DNA from: a bacterium
GTDB lineage: Bacteria > Pseudomonadota > Alphaproteobacteria > Caulobacterales > Caulobacteraceae
Assembly: GCA_030824495.1 (NCBI GenBank)
Contig: JAVBXP010000055.1
Span: forward strand, 1-49,885
Length of the DNA: 49,885 nt
Reading direction: 5' to 3'
The notes below the pieces were generated by a model. The model did not search any database. It saw nothing but the letters and a program-made list of their open reading frames with translations, and was not told the origin of the DNA. The position numbers were made by a program, and so were the translations under genes. Of the stretch, positions 30,922-39,654 are shown piece by piece. Positions within the stretch are counted from its first letter, which is position 1; each line of letters starts with the position of its first letter.

Positions 30922-32190
30922 TCAGACCGCGTTCTTCAGGGCCGCCACCTCACGATAGGCCAGTAGGGCGAACACCCCATACATGCCGCACATCGACACC
31001 CCGTAGGCCGCCGCCGCGCCGGTGGCGCCATAGGCCGGCGCGAGGGTCACAAGCAGCACCAGTTGGCACGCCGCCGTCCCTCCGACCACCGCATAGGTGA
31101 TGTGGTCGCGCTTCTGGTATTTCAGATAGGTCGGGGCCAGAGAGAACAGCACCGTGAACGCGGTGGTCATCGCCAGTATGCGCAGCGCGGCCCCGCCCTC
31201 CTGTGCGAACTCGGGCCGAAACAGCCCCAGCACCCGGCCCGGAAACCCCACCGTCGCCAGCAGGAAAACGGCGATGAGCGGGGCCAGCCACAGCAGTCTG
31301 CGCCGACGCAAAACCAACAGCGTGCGGAAATCGCGACGGTCGAGCAGCACTGACAGCTCCCGGCCATAGGCCCGGTTCGTCGATGTCGCCAGCACCGCGG
31401 CCATGCCCACCGTGCCCATCGCGGCCGCATATGCGCCGACCGCCACCGCCGACGGGTGCAACAATTCCAGCGCGATAACACCGGCCTGTCCGACCAAAGC
31501 CAATGACACCCGGTAGACGAAGAACGGGCGCGTCTCCGATCGCCACACCGCCGGCTCCATGACCGGCTCGGCGGCCAGCATCGCGCGCGGCGCCGAACGT
31601 CGGAACGCCGTCGCCATCACCGCCATCGCAACCACCCAGGCCAGGCCCCAGCAGCCGATCACCAGAGCGCCGCTCACCTCCGCCAGCCCCGTAAGCAGCG
31701 CGCCGGCGAGGGCCAGGGCGAGCGCCGGGACCAGCAGCTTGAACGTGCCCAAAGCCAGCATCGGCCGGCCCATCGCGGTCAGGACCTCCACCCCATAGTG
31801 CGCCAGGGCTCCTGCCGGCAGCGACAGGCAGGTGACCAGGATCGCCATCCGCGTCTCGTCGGAATGCTCGCCGCCCCAACCGATCCAGGCGCCCAGCGAG
31901 GCCCCGATCACCAACGAGGTCAGGATGGTCCGGCGCAATCCAAACCTCAGCAGCCCGCGCGCCCGGCCCCAATCCGCACGCTCCACCAGCGCCGGCAACC
32001 GGCGCAGCGCGTACTTCTCAGCCCCACGCGGGGCGAAGGCGGCCAGGACAATGAACACCGCCGACGCCACGACATAGGCCTCGAAGCCGTCAACGCCGAG
32101 ACGCCGCGCGGCCAGCACCGACAGACCATAGCCGAGCGCTTGCCCCGCGATTGCGAGCCCCACCAGCCAAGTCGCCTGCGCGCGCTCCAT
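30922..32190 (-). CDS. Oligosaccharide flippase-like membrane protein
   Basis: A 422-residue protein with about 12 hydrophobic helices, typical of the polysaccharide/lipid flippase (MATE/Wzx-like) superfamily. Helpful blocks are LSVLAARRLGVDGFEAYVVA in the first helices, RGAEKYALRRLPALV and YLKYQKRDHITYAVVGGTAA near the end. Such proteins turn lipid-linked sugars across the inner membrane. No glycosyltransferase or polysaccharide gene is adjacent, so the substrate is unknown. GAGG lies upstream of the ATG. Confidence 0.85.
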   Translation of the reverse strand: MERAQATWLVGLAIAGQALGYGLSVLAARRLGVDGFEAYVVASAVFIVLAAFAPRGAEKYALRRLPALVERADWGRARGLLRFGLRRTILTSLVIGASLGAWIGWGGEHSDETRMAILVTCLSLPAGALAHYGVEVLTAMGRPMLALGTFKLLVPALALALAGALLTGLAEVSGALVIGCWGLAWVVAMAVMATAFRRSAPRAMLAAEPVMEPAVWRSETRPFFVYRVSLALVGQAGVIALELLHPSAVAVGAYAAAMGTVGMAAVLATSTNRAYGRELSVLLDRRDFRTLLVLRRRRLLWLAPLIAVFLLATVGFPGRVLGLFRPEFAQEGGAALRILAMTTAFTVLFSLAPTYLKYQKRDHITYAVVGGTAACQLVLLVTLAPAYGATGAAAAYGVSMCGMYGVFALLAYREVAALKNAV

Positions 32191-32256
32191 CAGTCGCGAC
32201 CTCGCGCCCTCAACGCGTCTAGGTAAAGCACCTGATATGCGCCCTCAGCTTGCATC

Positions 32257-32271
32257 GATAGCTTCACTATC
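32257..32271. promoter_or_regulatory. Small inverted repeat before CoA-transferase gene
   Basis: GATAG-N5-CTATC, about 55 bases before the TTG start of the CoA-transferase gene. It may be an operator for the CoA-transferase/porin unit, but five-base arms are short and chance is possible. Confidence 0.3.
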
Positions 32272-32322
32272 AACAACCCAACTACGGGCAATGGGTCCTT
32301 GACGCAAATCAGGAGTAGTACT

Positions 32323-33909
32323 TTGAGTATTAGCCGCCGAGATGCCGTCAAATATTCAGGATTTGCAGTCGCCGGAGCGATGGCCGCCGCGAAATTCTCG
32401 CCCGCAGCTATGGCCGCCACCCCAGACTTCGACATCAACAAGGCATTCGCGACGTTCATGCGGGACCTGGGCGGCGCTCCGACCGACGGCGGCGGCGCCG
32501 TCACGTTCACCGGCAGCGACCCCATCGTCCGCAGCCGCTTTCGCATCGGGACCTGCATGGCGATCCCCGCCATGGCCGCCGGGGTCGGCGCCGCGGCGAT
32601 CTGGAAACAGCGCACCGGCCAGGGCCAGGACACCCGCGTCGATCTGCGGGAGTCTGTCTACAACACCATGCCGGCCACCGGCCTGATCCTGCAGCACAAA
32701 CACGCCCTGGGCATGTTCGACGCCGAGGATCCGCTGCCCGCGAGCTTCACCTTCGCCCCGACGGTCAACGGCCTGTTGCCCCAGGCCCCGCTGCTGTTCG
32801 GCAACCCGCTTTCGTTCGCCAGCTTCCAGACCAAGGATGGCCGCTGGATCACCCCGACCGGCCTTTACCCACAGCACCTCAACGGCTTCCTGAACATCGT
32901 CAAGGCGAGCCCCAACACCGAATCCATCACCGCCGCGATCAAGACCTGGAACGCCGACGAACTCGATGACGTCGTCGCCAAGAAGGGGATGGTGATGGGC
33001 GTCCACCGGACAGCCGCCGAATGGGCCCGCCACCCGGAAGGCATGCACCTGGCCCGGCGCCCCGTGATCGACATCGTCAAGATCGCCGACTCCGCCCCCA
33101 TCCCCTTCGGGCCAAGCCCGACCCAGCCGCTGTCGGGCGTGAAGGTGCTTTCCCTCACCCACGTCATCGCCGGGACCACGGCGGCCCGCACGCTCGCCGA
33201 ATACGGCGCCGACGTCCTCCACGTCGCCCGTGACCAGTCCTTCGAACACGAGATCATCGTGATGGACGTCAATGTCGGCATGCGCTCCTCGTTCATCGAC
33301 CTGCGCAACCCGGCCCAGAAGCAGAACTTCGAAACCCAGCTCCTGCCCAAGGCTGACGTCTTCATCGAAGGCTTCCGAGGGCGGTCGATGGAGCGCCTGG
33401 GCCTTGGCGTCGAGGAGGTCGCCAAGCGGCGTCCCGGCGTCATCTATTGTTCGGTCCGTTGCTACAGCTGGGACGGCCCGTGGAAGGATCGCGCCGGCTT
33501 CGACATGGAGGCCCTGACGGTGTCGGGCTTCACTCTCGCCGAGGGCGGCGGGCGCCCCCGCTTCCCACCAACCATGGTGCTGAACGACTACATCGCCGGT
33601 TATCTGGGCGCGGCCGGCATCTTGGCGGCGCTGCGGCGGCGGGCGACCGAAGGCGGCAGCTATCACGTCCGCATCAGCCTGACCCGCGCGGCCATGTGGT
33701 TCGCCAGCCTGGGTCAGTTCCCAACCACCGACTTCGACGCCACCTTGCCCGACCACCGGATGATCGATCCGGAAACCATCAGGGGCCAGACGCCCTATGG
33801 CGAAGTCCACCGGCTCGCGCCGCAGGTCAAACTGTCCAAGACGCCAAGTCGTTGGCGCACCCCGCTGGTCACCGTTCGCGGCTCTGACCGCCCGACTTGG
33901 GAGGCCTGA
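32323..33909 (+). CDS. CoA-transferase family III protein with Tat-like signal
   Basis: A 528-residue protein. It starts at TTG with GGAG seven bases upstream. The N-terminus SISRRDAVKYSGFAVAGAMA, ending near AAMAAT, looks like a twin-arginine signal peptide, unusual for this cytosolic family. Residues about 275-480 carry the standard family III block (LSGVKVLSLTHVIAGTTAAR, IEGFRGRSMERLGLG, RPGVIYCSVRCYSW and the catalytic Asp in AGFDMEALTVSG). The first half holds a second, partial unit (AAAIWKQRTGQGQDTRVDL), so it is a tandem-type member. These enzymes move CoA between acids or epimerise acyl-CoA; substrate unknown. The porin gene follows after four bases. Confidence 0.8.
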   Translation: MSISRRDAVKYSGFAVAGAMAAAKFSPAAMAATPDFDINKAFATFMRDLGGAPTDGGGAVTFTGSDPIVRSRFRIGTCMAIPAMAAGVGAAAIWKQRTGQGQDTRVDLRESVYNTMPATGLILQHKHALGMFDAEDPLPASFTFAPTVNGLLPQAPLLFGNPLSFASFQTKDGRWITPTGLYPQHLNGFLNIVKASPNTESITAAIKTWNADELDDVVAKKGMVMGVHRTAAEWARHPEGMHLARRPVIDIVKIADSAPIPFGPSPTQPLSGVKVLSLTHVIAGTTAARTLAEYGADVLHVARDQSFEHEIIVMDVNVGMRSSFIDLRNPAQKQNFETQLLPKADVFIEGFRGRSMERLGLGVEEVAKRRPGVIYCSVRCYSWDGPWKDRAGFDMEALTVSGFTLAEGGGRPRFPPTMVLNDYIAGYLGAAGILAALRRRATEGGSYHVRISLTRAAMWFASLGQFPTTDFDATLPDHRMIDPETIRGQTPYGEVHRLAPQVKLSKTPSRWRTPLVTVRGSDRPTWEA

Positions 33910-33913
33910 CATC

Positions 33914-35293
33914 GTGCGTAAAGTCGTGCTTAGCCCGCGCGCCGCCGGGCCTTTGATCGCCCTAGCGGCTCTGCTTGTTCCCACCCTGGCCGCCGCCGAG
34001 GAAGCCCTCGCACAGCCGGCCCCGGCCGACACACTGTCCTTCCAGTTGGCGTCCGCCGCCCAGGATGCGGCCGCCCCGTCCGAAGCCCCGTCAGAGGGCC
34101 TGGACATGCTCGAGCTCTATCCAAACCTTCTCGACACCACCCTGTCGGTCGAAGGCGACCTGGCCGAATCCGACGCGCCGCACAGTTCGTTCCTGCGCGG
34201 CGAGACCCTGCTCGGCCCCTGGTTCGCCTGGAAGCAGCGACTGGCTCAGAACACCGGCCTGTCCATCGGCGGCTCGTGGGGCCTGCTCTATCAGAACTAC
34301 TCGGTCAGCCGGATCGGCGAGCGCGACGCGGTCGGCAGCAAGTTCACCTTCAACCTCTCCTATGACCTCGCCAATCGCGGCCAGGCCAATGCGCTCACCT
34401 TCGACATGGCGGTGGAGGACCGGCGCCCCTTCGGCACCGATCTGGCGCCGCTTCAGGCAGGTATCGGCGCCGGGTCAGGCGTACCGACCGCCGCCACCTG
34501 GGGCGACTTCGAGCTTGGCGTCACCCAGGCCTATGTCCGCCAGAACCTGGCGAACAACCGCTACCAGTACGCCGTCGGCAAGGTGTTCGCGCCGAACTTC
34601 GTCAACCCCTACCCGTTCTTCGACGACAACCGCCAGTTCCTCAGCCTGGCCTTCTCGACCAGCCCGACGATCGCCGTCCCGCTGCGCGGCTTCGGCTTCG
34701 TGGGCGCGGCCTATCCGACCGACGGAAACCTCTACCTGAAGGGCGGGATGTTCACCGCCCACAGCAGCGACACCGGCTGGACCGTCGACGACTTCTTCAA
34801 CAAGGACGAGCACTTCTACTTCTTCGAGGCCGGCTTTAGCGGCTTCGCCGGCATGGGCGTCCCGATCCACGGGCGCGGCCCGATGGACCGCAACAACTTC
34901 CACATCACCAGTTGGTACCGCGACGCGATGAGCGACGGCAGCCCGCGCGCCTATGGTTTCGCCTTCAACGCCAACTTCATGGCCGGCGAGAACACCATGT
35001 GGTTCGTGCGCGGCGGCTGGTCCGATGGCTGGCTCGCCGACCAGGCCCTCAGCGTCGGCGTCGGCTGGCGACCGGGCCGGGAGTCCTCCGACCTGCTCGG
35101 TCTTGGCCTTGGCTGGGTTCACCCCTCCAACGACAATTTCGACAGCCAATACACCGGCGAGCTCTTCTACCGGTTCCACGTCACCCAGAACCTGGCCTTC
35201 ACCCCGAACCTCCAGCTGGTGATCAATCCCACCCTGAACCCGAACAAGGACGCCATGGCGGTCCTCAGCTTCCGGGGCCGCGTGACGTTCTAG
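33914..35293 (+). CDS. OprB-family carbohydrate-selective porin
   Basis: A 459-residue outer-membrane protein starting at GTG, with GGAGG upstream. A signal peptide (AAGPLIALAALLVPTLAAAE) precedes a long beta-barrel region: GPWFAWKQRLAQNTGLSIGG, FELGVTQAYVRQNL, QYAVGKVFAPNFVNPYPFF. It ends in VTF, the C-terminal Phe of outer-membrane barrels. OprB porins pass sugars and related small solutes. Coupling to the CoA-transferase (four-base gap) suggests a common uptake and degradation role for an unknown acid or sugar. Confidence 0.88.
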   Translation: MRKVVLSPRAAGPLIALAALLVPTLAAAEEALAQPAPADTLSFQLASAAQDAAAPSEAPSEGLDMLELYPNLLDTTLSVEGDLAESDAPHSSFLRGETLLGPWFAWKQRLAQNTGLSIGGSWGLLYQNYSVSRIGERDAVGSKFTFNLSYDLANRGQANALTFDMAVEDRRPFGTDLAPLQAGIGAGSGVPTAATWGDFELGVTQAYVRQNLANNRYQYAVGKVFAPNFVNPYPFFDDNRQFLSLAFSTSPTIAVPLRGFGFVGAAYPTDGNLYLKGGMFTAHSSDTGWTVDDFFNKDEHFYFFEAGFSGFAGMGVPIHGRGPMDRNNFHITSWYRDAMSDGSPRAYGFAFNANFMAGENTMWFVRGGWSDGWLADQALSVGVGWRPGRESSDLLGLGLGWVHPSNDNFDSQYTGELFYRFHVTQNLAFTPNLQLVINPTLNPNKDAMAVLSFRGRVTF

Positions 35294-35316
35294 CCGACGG
35301 CTGAACATCTCTGGAA

Positions 35317-35345
35317 TTGACTCGTGGCTTCGACACTCGTATTTA
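35317..35345 (+). promoter_or_regulatory. Sigma-70-like promoter of DUF899 operon
   Basis: TTGACT (35317-35322), a 17-base spacer and TATTTA (35340-35345) give a good housekeeping-type promoter. The -10 element forms the left arm of a 22-base palindrome, so access should be controlled by a repressor. Confidence 0.6.
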
Positions 35346-35361
35346 ACTGATACGTTAAATA
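35340..35361. promoter_or_regulatory. Palindromic operator overlapping promoter
   Basis: A perfect inverted repeat TATTTAAC-N6-GTTAAATA, AT-rich in a GC-rich region, covering the -10 element and probable start of transcription. TAACT occurs again at 35360 and 35373. The operon it precedes encodes an ArsR-type regulator, the obvious candidate ligand. Confidence 0.6.
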
Positions 35362-35411
35362 ACTCATCGGCTAACTAAGCGACTGGATATCCGACAGAAG
35401 GACAGGTCCCG

Positions 35412-36161
35412 ATGCAAACGCCCGCGATCGTCTCGCCGCAGGACTGGGAAACCGCCCGCCTGCAGCTCCTGGTGAAGGAAAAAGCTCACACCCGGGCCCG
35501 CGACGCCCTTGCCGCCGAGCGACGGCGGATGCCCTGGATGGCCGTGGACAAGGCCTACAGCTTCGAGGGGCCGGCCGGCCCCATCAGCCTGCTCGACATG
35601 TTCGAAGGCAGGCGCCAGCTCATCGTCTACCGCGCCTTTTTCGAACCAGGCGTCCACGGCTGGCCCGATCATGCCTGCCGCGGCTGCTCGTTCGGCGCCG
35701 ATCAGGTCAGCCATCTGGCCCACCTCAACTCCCGCGACGTGACCTTGGCCTATGTCTCGCGGGCGCCGCAGCCCGACATCGCGCGCCTGAAGGCCAAGAT
35801 GGGCTGGGACATGCCCTGGCACACCATCACCGACAGCTTCGACGCCGACTTCGGCGTGGACGAATGGCACGGCCACAACGTGTTCTTCCGGCATGGCGAC
35901 CAGATCTTCCGCACCTACTTCATCAACAACCGTGGAGATGAGGCGATGGGCACGACCTGGAACTACCTCGACCTCTCGCCGCTCGGCCGCCAGGAGGCTT
36001 GGGAGGACTCGCCCCCGGGCTATCCGCAGACCCCGCCCTATCAGTGGTGGAACTGGCACGACAGCTACGTCGCCGATGCGCCGGCCGATCCCGAATGGGT
36101 CGCGGTCTCAGAGGCTGGCGAAGCCGCCTTCCGGGCCGCCAGCGCCGCCGCCCAGCCATGA
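35412..36161 (+). CDS. DUF899 (thioredoxin-like) family protein
   Basis: A 249-residue DUF899 protein. The family core includes LQLLVKEKAHTRARDALAAE, FEGRRQLIVYRAFFEPGVHG, a Cys-Arg-Gly-Cys motif in DHACRGCSFGADQVSHL and WHGHNVFFRHGDQIFRTYF. The fold is thioredoxin-like, probably redox-active, with unknown substrate. AAGGA precedes the ATG. It is the first gene of a five-gene unit behind a palindromic promoter; its stop overlaps the start of the next gene (ATGA). Confidence 0.9.
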   Translation: MQTPAIVSPQDWETARLQLLVKEKAHTRARDALAAERRRMPWMAVDKAYSFEGPAGPISLLDMFEGRRQLIVYRAFFEPGVHGWPDHACRGCSFGADQVSHLAHLNSRDVTLAYVSRAPQPDIARLKAKMGWDMPWHTITDSFDADFGVDEWHGHNVFFRHGDQIFRTYFINNRGDEAMGTTWNYLDLSPLGRQEAWEDSPPGYPQTPPYQWWNWHDSYVADAPADPEWVAVSEAGEAAFRAASAAAQP

Positions 36162-36382
36162 GCGGGACATCCCCGGCTGAGGCCGCCGCCGGGTATCTGG
36201 CCCTGGCGGCCTCGCCGACCTTCGCGGTCATGGCGCTGGCGACCGCTCTCGTTGGCGGCGGCCCGGGGGACGCGTTTTGCGGGACCGGCCCGCAGGGTTG
36301 GGCGCCGGGCGGAATGGCCATGATGTACCTGCTAATGAGCGCGTTCCACCTCTCGCCATGGCTACGGCGGCGAACGCGATGA
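36158..36382 (+). CDS. Small membrane protein in ArsR operon
   Basis: A 74-residue protein with two hydrophobic segments (AAGYLALAASPTFAVMALAT and MAMMYLLMSAFHLSPWL) and a basic end (RRRTR). Its ATG overlaps the stop of the DUF899 gene, a sign of coupling. Proteins of this kind occur beside DUF899 and ArsR/SRPBCC genes but I do not know a function. Probably inner membrane. Confidence 0.75.
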   Translation: MSGTSPAEAAAGYLALAASPTFAVMALATALVGGGPGDAFCGTGPQGWAPGGMAMMYLLMSAFHLSPWLRRRTR

Positions 36383-36402
36383 ACGATCCAGGAGTTGAAT
36401 GA

Positions 36403-36756
36403 ATGCAGGCCGCGACCGACCACCTGAGCGCGACGCTCTCCGCCTTGGCCGACCCTACGCGCCGGGCGATCCTGGCTCGTCTGGCCGATGGAGCCGCGAC
36501 GGTCAACGAACTGGCCGAACCGTTCGACATCAGCCTGCCGGCCGTCTCGCGCCACCTGAAGGTGCTGGCGGCCGCCGGCCTGATCTCCCGCGGCCGCGAG
36601 GCTCAGTGGCGGCCATGCCAGCTGGAGGCCGGTCCGCTGAAGGACCTGGACGGCTGGCTCGCCCAGTACCGCCGCTTCTGGGTGGGCAGCTTCGACAAGA
36701 TGGACGCCTATCTGGCGTCGCTCACGAAAGGGAACCCCGATGGCCCCAAGAACTGA
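36403..36756 (+). CDS. ArsR-family transcriptional regulator
   Basis: A 117-residue winged-helix repressor: LSALADPTRRAILARLADG, VNELAEPFDISLPAVSRHL and LKVLAAAGLISRGREAQW. It lacks the Cys-rich metal motif of ArsR/SmtB (no ELCVCD), so it belongs to the group paired with SRPBCC (AHSA1) genes, as here. It probably represses its own operon through the palindrome at 35340-35361. GGAG lies eight bases before the ATG. It overlaps the SRPBCC gene by 17 bases. Confidence 0.92.
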   Translation: MQAATDHLSATLSALADPTRRAILARLADGAATVNELAEPFDISLPAVSRHLKVLAAAGLISRGREAQWRPCQLEAGPLKDLDGWLAQYRRFWVGSFDKMDAYLASLTKGNPDGPKN

Positions 36757-37261
36757 CGCCGAGGCGATCTCGACACGGCCTGGAGTAGATCCCGGCATGC
36801 CGCTGCGCGACGACGAACTGCTGATCGTCCGCGCCTTCGCCGCGCCGATCCCGCTGGTGTTCCGGATGTGGGAGGACGCGGTCCACCGGGCGCACTGGTG
36901 GGCGCCGAGGGGCTGCCGCTGCAGCCACTTCAGCCACGACTTCCGCGAGGGCGGCGCATGGCGGGCCTGCTTCCTATTCGAGAGCTCCAACGAGGAGAAC
37001 TGGCAGGGCGGCGTCTACCAGGAGATCGATCGCGATCGCCGGATCGTCTTCACCTTCACCTGGGACAACGGGCCGGCCGCAGGCGTCGAGATGCGGGTGA
37101 CCATCACCTTCGCCGAAGCCCACGGCCAGACCATCCAGACCTTCCACCAGTCCCCGTTCACCGACGTCGCCCGTCGCGACAGCCACATCACCGGCTGGAG
37201 CGGGCTGCTGGATCGCCAGCAGGCCTATATCGAGGGCGAAATCGAAGGAGATCTCTCATGA
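36740..37261 (+). CDS. SRPBCC (AHSA1-like) domain protein
   Basis: A 173-residue START-like protein of the Aha1-type activator group: IVRAFAAPIPLVFRMWEDAV, HRAHWWAPRGCRCSHFSHDF and a C-terminal WSGLLDRQQAYIEGE. These hydrophobic-cavity proteins bind small ligands and are often paired with ArsR repressors, perhaps as ligand sensor or stress partner. It overlaps the ArsR gene in front and the GST gene behind (ATGA). Confidence 0.9.
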   Translation: MAPRTDAEAISTRPGVDPGMPLRDDELLIVRAFAAPIPLVFRMWEDAVHRAHWWAPRGCRCSHFSHDFREGGAWRACFLFESSNEENWQGGVYQEIDRDRRIVFTFTWDNGPAAGVEMRVTITFAEAHGQTIQTFHQSPFTDVARRDSHITGWSGLLDRQQAYIEGEIEGDLS

Positions 37262-37911
37262 TCACCCTCTACGCATTCAAATGGGTCCCGGATTTCGCCC
37301 AGGGCCTGGTCCGCGACCTGCGGGTCCGCTGGGCTCTGGAGGAGGCCGGCCTTCCCTACACCACCAAGCTGCTCGGACCGGAAGACCAGAACACGCCGCA
37401 ATACCGCGACCTCCAACCGTGGGGCCAGGTGCCGGTCATGGAGGACGACGGCCTGACGCTGTTCGAAAGCGCCGCCATCGTCCAGTACATCGCCGACAAG
37501 TCGCTTGCCCTGTCGCCGCCCGATCCAGCCGGCCGGGCCAAGATGGCGCAGTGGCTGTTCGCCGCCATGAACTCCGTCGAGCCGCACGTCGCCAACCTGG
37601 CCACCATCGACCTCTTCTGCGCCGATCAGGACTGGGCCAAGGCGCGGCGGCCCGACCAGGAGGCTTTCACCCGGCAGACGCTGGCGGCGCTGGCGGGGCG
37701 ACTGGACGGCCGCGAGTGGCTGGAGGACCGGTTCACCGCCGCCGATCTATTGATGGTGACCGTGCTCAGAATCCTGCGCCACACCGACATCGTCACCGCC
37801 GATCCCGTACTTGGCCCCTACCTTGCCCGCGGCGAGGCCAGGCCTGCGTTCCAGAGGGCGCTGGCGGCCCAACTGGCGACGTTCAACGAGAACACACCGG
37901 TGGCGGCCTGA
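37258..37911 (+). CDS. Glutathione S-transferase family protein
   Basis: A 217-residue GST: an N-terminal thioredoxin fold (RWALEEAGLPYTTKLLGPED; GQVPVMEDDGLTLFESAAIV with the cis-Pro and Glu-Ser glutathione contacts) and a C-terminal helical domain with LEDRFTAADLLMVTVLR. Likely detoxification of electrophiles using glutathione. Its ATG overlaps the SRPBCC stop. It is the last gene of the operon. Confidence 0.92.
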   Translation: MITLYAFKWVPDFAQGLVRDLRVRWALEEAGLPYTTKLLGPEDQNTPQYRDLQPWGQVPVMEDDGLTLFESAAIVQYIADKSLALSPPDPAGRAKMAQWLFAAMNSVEPHVANLATIDLFCADQDWAKARRPDQEAFTRQTLAALAGRLDGREWLEDRFTAADLLMVTVLRILRHTDIVTADPVLGPYLARGEARPAFQRALAAQLATFNENTPVAA

Positions 37912-37949
37912 AATATCGGTCGCTCTAGGCCTGTTCAGCCGCTCGCGCC

Positions 37950-39593
37950 CTACGATGTCGGCGGGTCAAGCTGCCCCACCTCCTCGATGTCGCCCGGCCG
38001 GTAGTCGGGCAGCCGGCCCGCCGGGATGATGGCCAGCATCGCCATCCCGGCCATGATCAACAGTCCGATTTTCAGGGCCAGTAGCCGGGCGCTTTCATTC
38101 ACCTGCACCGCCTCCTCCACCTGCTCAGGCGTGGCGGTCGTGTTCGCCATGAGGTTCCGCAGCCGGTCGTTGGAGACGAAGCTGATATTGTTCAGGTCCA
38201 CCTGGCTCTGGATTTCAGCGGGCAGCGTGGGATTGGCCGCGATCCGCGTCATGACCGCGGCGCTCAGCAGTCCGACCATCAGCGCGCCGGCTACCGCGGT
38301 GCCGACCGCCGCCGCCAGGTTGTTGGTGGTGCCGCGCAGCGATCCCACATCGCCGGCCAGAGCCTTGGGCGAGGCGGTGACCAGCACATTGAACAGCAGC
38401 GTGACCAGCGAGCCCTGCCCGATGCCGAACAGCACCAGGCCGAACAGCACCGGCACCGAGCTCCAGTTGTTGCGCACCACGAAAGCCAGCCACAACAGGG
38501 CCACCGTGCAGAGCGTGAACCCCAGCCGGCCGATCTGGCGCGGCGTGAAGCGGTCGTAGAACCGCACGATCAGCATGGCGGCGAAAAACACCGTCAGATT
38601 GAACGGCAGCATCGCCACGGCGGTGGCGATGGGCGAGCGCCCCTGGACGATCTGGATATAGAGCGGGACCGAGAAATTCAGCGCCGCCTCGAGCGCGACC
38701 ACCGCGAACATCGCATAGACCGCCGCCCGCTCCTGGGGCGAGGCGATCACCTGCAACGGCAGCAGCGGCGTCAGGCCGACGGCCTCGCGGCGCGCTGTCC
38801 ACCAGAAGAAGCCCTGTCCCAGCACGATCCCGACCACGATGAGCACCGGAGCCGGCGAAAGGCCCAGGACGTTGAACGGCGCGTTGGGACCGGCCAGTCC
38901 AAGGCCCCAGCCGTTCAAATTGTTGAAGCCGAAGCTGATCAGGATAATCGCAGCGGCCGCCAGGACCACGCCGATCATGTCAATCTTCACATCGGGCCGG
39001 CCATAGTCAGGTTTAAGGCGGAAACTGAGCACGAACACCAGTGCCGAGACCGCGATCAGGATGCCGAACACCGGCCGCCAGCCGATAAAGGTGCCCAGCA
39101 CCCCGCCGATCAGAAACGCCGCCACCCCGGCCGCTGCCCGGGCCGAGCCGAGCGCGCCGAGCGCCGTGGCCTGCTGGCGCCCGCGATAGTTCTCGGCGAT
39201 GAGCGCGACCAGCGACGGCACGATCACCGCCCCCGCCGCCCCGCACATCGCCTGGGCTGTGATCATGAACGTCGCCGTGGGACTGAAGGTCATCATCACC
39301 TGGCCGGCGCCGAACACCACCACGGCGATGCGAAACACCCGCAGCGCGCCGAACCGCTGGGTTAGCTTGGCGCCCAGCATGACGAAGCCGGCGACCAGCA
39401 TCGAATAGGCCACGATCCCGGTGGCGATCGTGGTCGGCGGCACGTCGAAACTCTCGACCATGCCGCCCATCGCCACCGGCAGAGAGGCGACGTTGAAGGA
39501 CATGATCATCTGGCCCAACGCGATGGCGATCATCGGCACCCAGGAGTCCTGGACCTCGTCGGGCGGAGATTTAGCGGTCGCCGTCGTCGCCAT
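37950..39593 (-). CDS. MFS transporter (DHA2-type, 14 helices)
   Basis: A 547-residue multidrug-type transporter. From the ATG at 39593 (AAGGA upstream) the first helices read WVPMIAIALGQMIMSFNVAS, with a family motif in LTQRFGALRVFRIAVVVFG. Length and helix number fit DHA2 (EmrB/QacA-like) proteins. Substrate unknown. The frame is open to 39779, but that part overlaps the glutaminase end and is not needed. It lies 61 bases after the glutaminase gene on the same strand. Confidence 0.9.
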   Translation of the reverse strand: MATTATAKSPPDEVQDSWVPMIAIALGQMIMSFNVASLPVAMGGMVESFDVPPTTIATGIVAYSMLVAGFVMLGAKLTQRFGALRVFRIAVVVFGAGQVMMTFSPTATFMITAQAMCGAAGAVIVPSLVALIAENYRGRQQATALGALGSARAAAGVAAFLIGGVLGTFIGWRPVFGILIAVSALVFVLSFRLKPDYGRPDVKIDMIGVVLAAAAIILISFGFNNLNGWGLGLAGPNAPFNVLGLSPAPVLIVVGIVLGQGFFWWTARREAVGLTPLLPLQVIASPQERAAVYAMFAVVALEAALNFSVPLYIQIVQGRSPIATAVAMLPFNLTVFFAAMLIVRFYDRFTPRQIGRLGFTLCTVALLWLAFVVRNNWSSVPVLFGLVLFGIGQGSLVTLLFNVLVTASPKALAGDVGSLRGTTNNLAAAVGTAVAGALMVGLLSAAVMTRIAANPTLPAEIQSQVDLNNISFVSNDRLRNLMANTTATPEQVEEAVQVNESARLLALKIGLLIMAGMAMLAIIPAGRLPDYRPGDIEEVGQLDPPTS

Positions 39594-39654
39594 GATCGTG
39601 TCCTTCTCTGGCCGCCTCCCCCGCGCGCGGCGAGGCCAGGTTCGGCGCGTGGGC

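Noticed and set aside
32356..34107. Long leftward open frame opposite the CoA-transferase gene
   Set aside because: Shadow of a real gene; no domain, no ribosome site, low-complexity composition.
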